This document shows positions 60,757 through 64,000 of a stretch of DNA of 64,000 nucleotides, one piece after another. The position numbers were made by a program, and so were the translations under genes. Position 1 is the stretch's first letter. Each line of letters begins with the position of its first letter. Source of the stretch: Ascidiaceihabitans sp029251465 (GTDB lineage Bacteria; Pseudomonadota; Alphaproteobacteria; Rhodobacterales; Rhodobacteraceae). A model generated the notes under the pieces. It had not been told where the DNA came from, did not search any database, and saw nothing but the letters and a program-made list of their open reading frames with translations. Where the stretch lies: the NCBI RefSeq assembly GCF_042932805.1, contig NZ_CP170633.1, forward strand, positions 1-64,000. The letters run 5' to 3'.

Positions 60757-62871
60757 CTAGCCCGCCGAAGGGATGTATCCGTGGTCTTCTCGCAACGGCT
60801 CAGCCGGCACAGGCAGCTCAATGTTGCGGGCATAGGCATGACCGGAATAAACCGCCATCGCGATAAGCGACGGCGCAAGGCAATCGCCGATGCGCGTCAC
60901 GGTTTGAATGCCCGCATCCGCCCATTGATCGTTCATTGCGTTTAGCGCGTGCCACAGGGTGTCATTGGGTGCGCGCGAGGTGACCATGATCAATCGCGCG
61001 CAAGCAATTTCGTGTTCCTGACCGCTGTAAACACACCCAAGCGTTACCGTGTCATCCGACATGCCCGTAACATTCATCAACGGCTTGATCGTGACGTTCT
61101 TTTCGATCAATCGCCGTTGAATGCGACCCTGCTCAAGCGTTTTTTCGGACCACGGTGAAACAACCGCTGATGGGGTCACGAACGTCACATTGTGGCCCGC
61201 ATCAGCCAACAGTTCGGCCAGTACATTGGCCATGTAAAAACGGTCGTCATCGAAAACAACCACGGGGCCATCTGACGTTACCGCAGCGGCACCTTGGGTC
61301 ATCAGATCGTCAGGTGTCAGCACGCGGGCAGGGTCCAGAAACGGCATCGCAAGGCGATTTGCGCGACCAACCCCATCGCGCCGCCACGTGGCACCGGTGG
61401 CCAGCGCAATATGAGGGGTGGCGTACTCCAACAGATCTTGCGCCGTCAGCGGGCTTTCCAAATAAAGTTCGGCGTTTGGAACCTGTTGCAGTTGCCAAAG
61501 CCTTGCATCGCGCACACGGCCCCATGCGGACAATCCCGGCAGCGCGGCCTCTAGGGTGACGCGACCGCCCCAAACATGCCCGCCTTCGGCAAGCGTCACA
61601 TCTGCGCCGCGCGCTGTCAGGGCCCTTGCGGCTTCTAATCCGGCAGGCCCACCACCAACGATCAAAACCTGTTCTGGCTTGGCCAGTTTAGGGATGATTT
61701 CGGGATGCCACCCGCGGCGCCATTCCTCGGCCATCGTGGGGTTTTGCGTGCAGCGCAGCGGGCTTTCGGTGTTGTCGCCCATCACGCAAATATTGCAGCC
61801 GATACATTCGCGGATGCTCTCGATCTGACCGGACTGGATTTTATGGGGCAGGAACGGATCCGCAATTGACGGTCTGGCGGCCCCGATCAGATCAAGCTGT
61901 CCTTTTTTGATCAACCGCACCATCGTATCGGGCGAAGTGTAGCGCCCCACGCCCACCACAGGTTTGCTCGTGACGGATTTCACAAATCCGGTGTATTTTT
62001 CCTGAAACCCTTCATCGGAAAACCGCGACGTCTGGCTGTCATTTGACCAGTCGGACAGGTTCACATCCCAAAGGTCGGGCAACTCTGCGAGGGCTTCAAT
62101 GATGTCGCGGGCCTCTGCGTCGTGCTGCATCCCGTCCGCGCCAAGCAGTTCGTCCACGGCGAGGCGCACAGCCACAGCGCAGGTATCGCCGACGGCTTCT
62201 TTGGTGTCTTCAATGACCTCTCGAAACAGGCGCAAACGGTTTTCGAACGACCCGCCATATTCATCCGTGCGCTGATTGTGGCGTGCCAGCAAAAAGTGAT
62301 GCAGCAGCGTCATTTCATGGCCCGCATAGGCGTAGATGATGTCAAAACCCGCCTCTTTGGCCCGCTTTGCCGCCGCGACATGCCAGCCACGAAACGCGGC
62401 AATGTCGGCTTTGTCCATCATGCGGGCCTGAACCGGATCATCACCGTCCACAATCGCGCCGGTCGGGGCAAGCGGTGCGGCACGGGTGTAGCGGTTGGCC
62501 GAATGCAAGCCGTTGTGTGCGAGCTGGATCGCCGCCAAACTGCCATGTGCGTGAACCGCCTGTGTCACAAGACGCAGGGCCGGAATATCTTCGGCCCCCC
62601 AAAGGCGCGCCTGATTGGACGGGGTCAAATCCGATGTCGGGTGAATTTCGGTTTCTTGGGTCGACACCACACCCCAGCCACCTTCGGCTTTGATGCCACG
62701 CAAACGCGCTTCTGACTGCGGATATCGATGGCCCATACCTGTGCAATGGGGCACTTGATAGAACCGGTTTGGGGTCGTGACCGGACCAATTTTTACGGGT
62801 TCGAAAAGAACTTCGTATTGTGATTGTGCCGCGAGGGACGGATTTGATCGGGACGGCGAAGTGTTAGACAT
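60757..62871 (-). CDS. NADH:flavin oxidoreductase, trimethylamine/dimethylamine dehydrogenase type
   Basis: A 704-residue cytosolic enzyme in three parts: an Old-Yellow-Enzyme FMN barrel (residues 1-360; ETEIHPTSDL, AHNGLHSANRY, HNQRTDEYGGSFENRLRLFR), a 4Fe-4S motif ECIGCNICVMGDNTESPLRC near 345-363, and a nucleotide-binding domain (VLIVGGGPAGLEAARALTAR near 400). This layout is that of trimethylamine, dimethylamine and histamine dehydrogenases and the N-methyl demethylases DgcA/Stc2. The amine substrate cannot be fixed from the sequence. A perfect palindrome lies 53 bases upstream of the start. Confidence 0.9.
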   Translation of the reverse strand: MSNTSPSRSNPSLAAQSQYEVLFEPVKIGPVTTPNRFYQVPHCTGMGHRYPQSEARLRGIKAEGGWGVVSTQETEIHPTSDLTPSNQARLWGAEDIPALRLVTQAVHAHGSLAAIQLAHNGLHSANRYTRAAPLAPTGAIVDGDDPVQARMMDKADIAAFRGWHVAAAKRAKEAGFDIIYAYAGHEMTLLHHFLLARHNQRTDEYGGSFENRLRLFREVIEDTKEAVGDTCAVAVRLAVDELLGADGMQHDAEARDIIEALAELPDLWDVNLSDWSNDSQTSRFSDEGFQEKYTGFVKSVTSKPVVGVGRYTSPDTMVRLIKKGQLDLIGAARPSIADPFLPHKIQSGQIESIRECIGCNICVMGDNTESPLRCTQNPTMAEEWRRGWHPEIIPKLAKPEQVLIVGGGPAGLEAARALTARGADVTLAEGGHVWGGRVTLEAALPGLSAWGRVRDARLWQLQQVPNAELYLESPLTAQDLLEYATPHIALATGATWRRDGVGRANRLAMPFLDPARVLTPDDLMTQGAAAVTSDGPVVVFDDDRFYMANVLAELLADAGHNVTFVTPSAVVSPWSEKTLEQGRIQRRLIEKNVTIKPLMNVTGMSDDTVTLGCVYSGQEHEIACARLIMVTSRAPNDTLWHALNAMNDQWADAGIQTVTRIGDCLAPSLIAMAVYSGHAYARNIELPVPAEPLREDHGYIPSAG

Positions 62872-63190
62872 CTGGATCCGTGCTCTCGCGTTAGGGGACG
62901 GACAAACACTAGACGCAAAGCTGTTGATTGTTCAATCAAGCCGTCGATCGCGTTGGGTACGCGTCGCTTGGTTCGCCGCTTCCTTTTTTTGTCCCGAACT
63001 TGCAGGTGCTTAAGCAAAAACAATTGGCGGCGACATAATGCGCTGAAAAAGTAGACTTAGGGTGACCAGATGGTTACCCATTAGGGCAGGGTGCCAAGAG
63101 CCCTTGAGTGACAAAGGCTTGGTGGCCGATGTTTTTGAGCCAAAACGATTTTTATGACAAACCATAAACATCCAATTAGGAGACGTGCAG
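62872..63190. promoter_or_regulatory. Divergent promoter region with palindromic operator
   Basis: About 320 bases between the divergent dehydrogenase and lipoprotein genes. At 62924-62939 lies TTGATTG-TT-CAATCAA, a perfect 7-bp-arm palindrome of the type bound by TetR-family repressors. No regulator gene is adjacent within the window. The rest has no evident gene. Confidence 0.6.
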
Positions 63191-63760
63191 ATGCCGAGCG
63201 CGCCACAGGCCATCCGACCCGTTTGGTCCCGCAGGCCCCGAATTTTGGGGATGGTTTTTCTAACGCTGACGCTGGCAGGCTGTTTGATTGGCGGTCTGAC
63301 CCTGCGGGATTATTCGTCGTTTCAATCCTATCAGTTCAAGCAAACGCCGGGGCTTGGGTTTTGCGGTGACATCGACCGGGTGTTTTCGGCCGAGATTTCG
63401 CGTGACGCTGACGGGGCGATGACATTCGCGCATTCCATTCTGACCGTTGCGGGACGTGATCCGACGCAATGCGCAGGGGGCGTGGCCGCTGAACAGGGCT
63501 GCCTGCGAGCGACAGCACAAGCCACCAGACAGCTGAGCCAACAAGAAGCGGACCGTGTCGCGGCGGTCTTTTCAAACGTAAAATTCCACAAAAACCCAGA
63601 TCCGATTTGCCGGGAGCTCGCCGTAGATCCCTGCCTGATTGAAAGACATTCGTGGGGCGATACAGAGCTAAGCGACTACATCTGCGGCGCCGACCGGATC
63701 GGCGATGAACAAAAAGCGCAGCTGCGCACGCTTTTGACCGATTTACGGTTCGGAGGCTGA
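63191..63760 (+). CDS. Unknown lipoprotein
   Basis: A 189-residue protein whose N-terminus has basic residues, a hydrophobic stretch and the lipobox LTLAGC near residue 32, so it is likely lipid-anchored. The mature part contains several cysteines (FCGDIDR, TQCAGG, GCLRAT, PICREL, PCLIER, YICGAD), probably in disulfides. ATG 63191 has GGAG eight bases upstream. No family recognised. It is followed 49 bases later by another secreted protein gene. Confidence 0.68.
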   Translation: MPSAPQAIRPVWSRRPRILGMVFLTLTLAGCLIGGLTLRDYSSFQSYQFKQTPGLGFCGDIDRVFSAEISRDADGAMTFAHSILTVAGRDPTQCAGGVAAEQGCLRATAQATRQLSQQEADRVAAVFSNVKFHKNPDPICRELAVDPCLIERHSWGDTELSDYICGADRIGDEQKAQLRTLLTDLRFGG

Positions 63761-63809
63761 CAATTCCACATCTCTTTTCCCACGAATTTATTTCACACGG
63801 AGTTCCTGA

Positions 63810-64000
63810 ATGAAAAATCTGCTGAGCATTTCAACCGCGGCCATACTGGCGTTCTCAAGTCCGGTATTGGCCGACGGATTTTACAATCTGTTCGGATCGC
63901 ATGGCGACAAATGGGGCGAACTTACCTTCGAGGAAACCGTCAACACATACACCCTTTGGGTTTGGCCAAACGAAGAAGGTCAGGTGAATTATTACATCAA
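63810..64000 (+). CDS. Secreted protein, cut off by the window end
   Basis: An open frame from ATG 63810, with GGAG seven bases upstream, still open at the last base. It encodes MKNLLSISTAAILAFSSPVL then ADGFYNLFGS, a clear signal peptide cut near residue 21, followed by a tryptophan-rich start of a mature domain (KWGELTFEE, YTLWVWPNEEG). Too little is visible to name it. Confidence 0.7.
   Translation, partial: MKNLLSISTAAILAFSSPVLADGFYNLFGSHGDKWGELTFEETVNTYTLWVWPNEEGQVNYYI

Overview
The window reads as a chromosome segment of a marine alphaproteobacterium, most likely a Rhodobacterales/Roseobacter-group member. This is inferred from dense ABC uptake operons with ATGA/TGATG start-stop overlaps, a DUF6525-type small protein, a short-loop bd oxidase with a DUF2474 partner, and general codon and GC character. 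No tRNA, rRNA, CRISPR array or intact insertion sequence is visible.

Layout. 1.2-8.3 kb: peptide-type ABC operon with two paralogous binding proteins. 8.4-12.8 kb: an NsrR-like Rrf2 repressor divergent from a 1-Cys peroxiredoxin, a bd-type quinol oxidase (CydAB), a 36-residue DUF2474 protein and a DsrE-like secreted protein. 13-17.1 kb: LysR regulator divergent from an operon of a diiron sterol-desaturase-type enzyme, a PanB-like protein that lacks key residues, and a ferredoxin-reductase-type flavoprotein. 17.2-17.8 kb and 26.7-27.0 kb: gene remnants. 18-26.4 kb, between these remnants: an unfamiliar modification cluster. Its minus-strand operon encodes a radical SAM enzyme, three small proteins and an outer-membrane barrel. 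Its plus-strand operon encodes a YcaO-like protein, an animal-type haem peroxidase and an unknown protein. A BTAD/SARP-type regulator sits at the right end. This is the best candidate for an undescribed system, probably a RiPP-like (modified peptide) pathway.

27-35.6 kb: MarR-GNAT regulator and DMT exporter, then an Rrf2 regulator divergent from DUF6525 and a nikADEBC-like transporter plus a second DMT exporter. 36-42.7 kb: LysR regulator with a polyamine-type ABC operon, a DUF917 enzyme and a frameshifted OsmC gene. 43-50.3 kb: LacI-controlled operon joining an ABC importer to a nucleoside hydrolase and adenine deaminase, a purine nucleoside salvage unit. 50.4-54.1 kb: secreted PEBP/YHYH proteins, a polysaccharide deacetylase and a small secreted protein. 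54.3-58 kb: OmpR-type two-component system divergent from MipA and cytochrome b561, with two matching response-regulator boxes between them. 58-64 kb: quinone reductase, a frameshifted secreted protein, a dimethylamine-dehydrogenase-type flavoprotein with a palindromic operator, a lipoprotein, and an incomplete secreted protein at the edge.

All calls rest on reading motifs, gene order and signals in the sequence. No database search was run.
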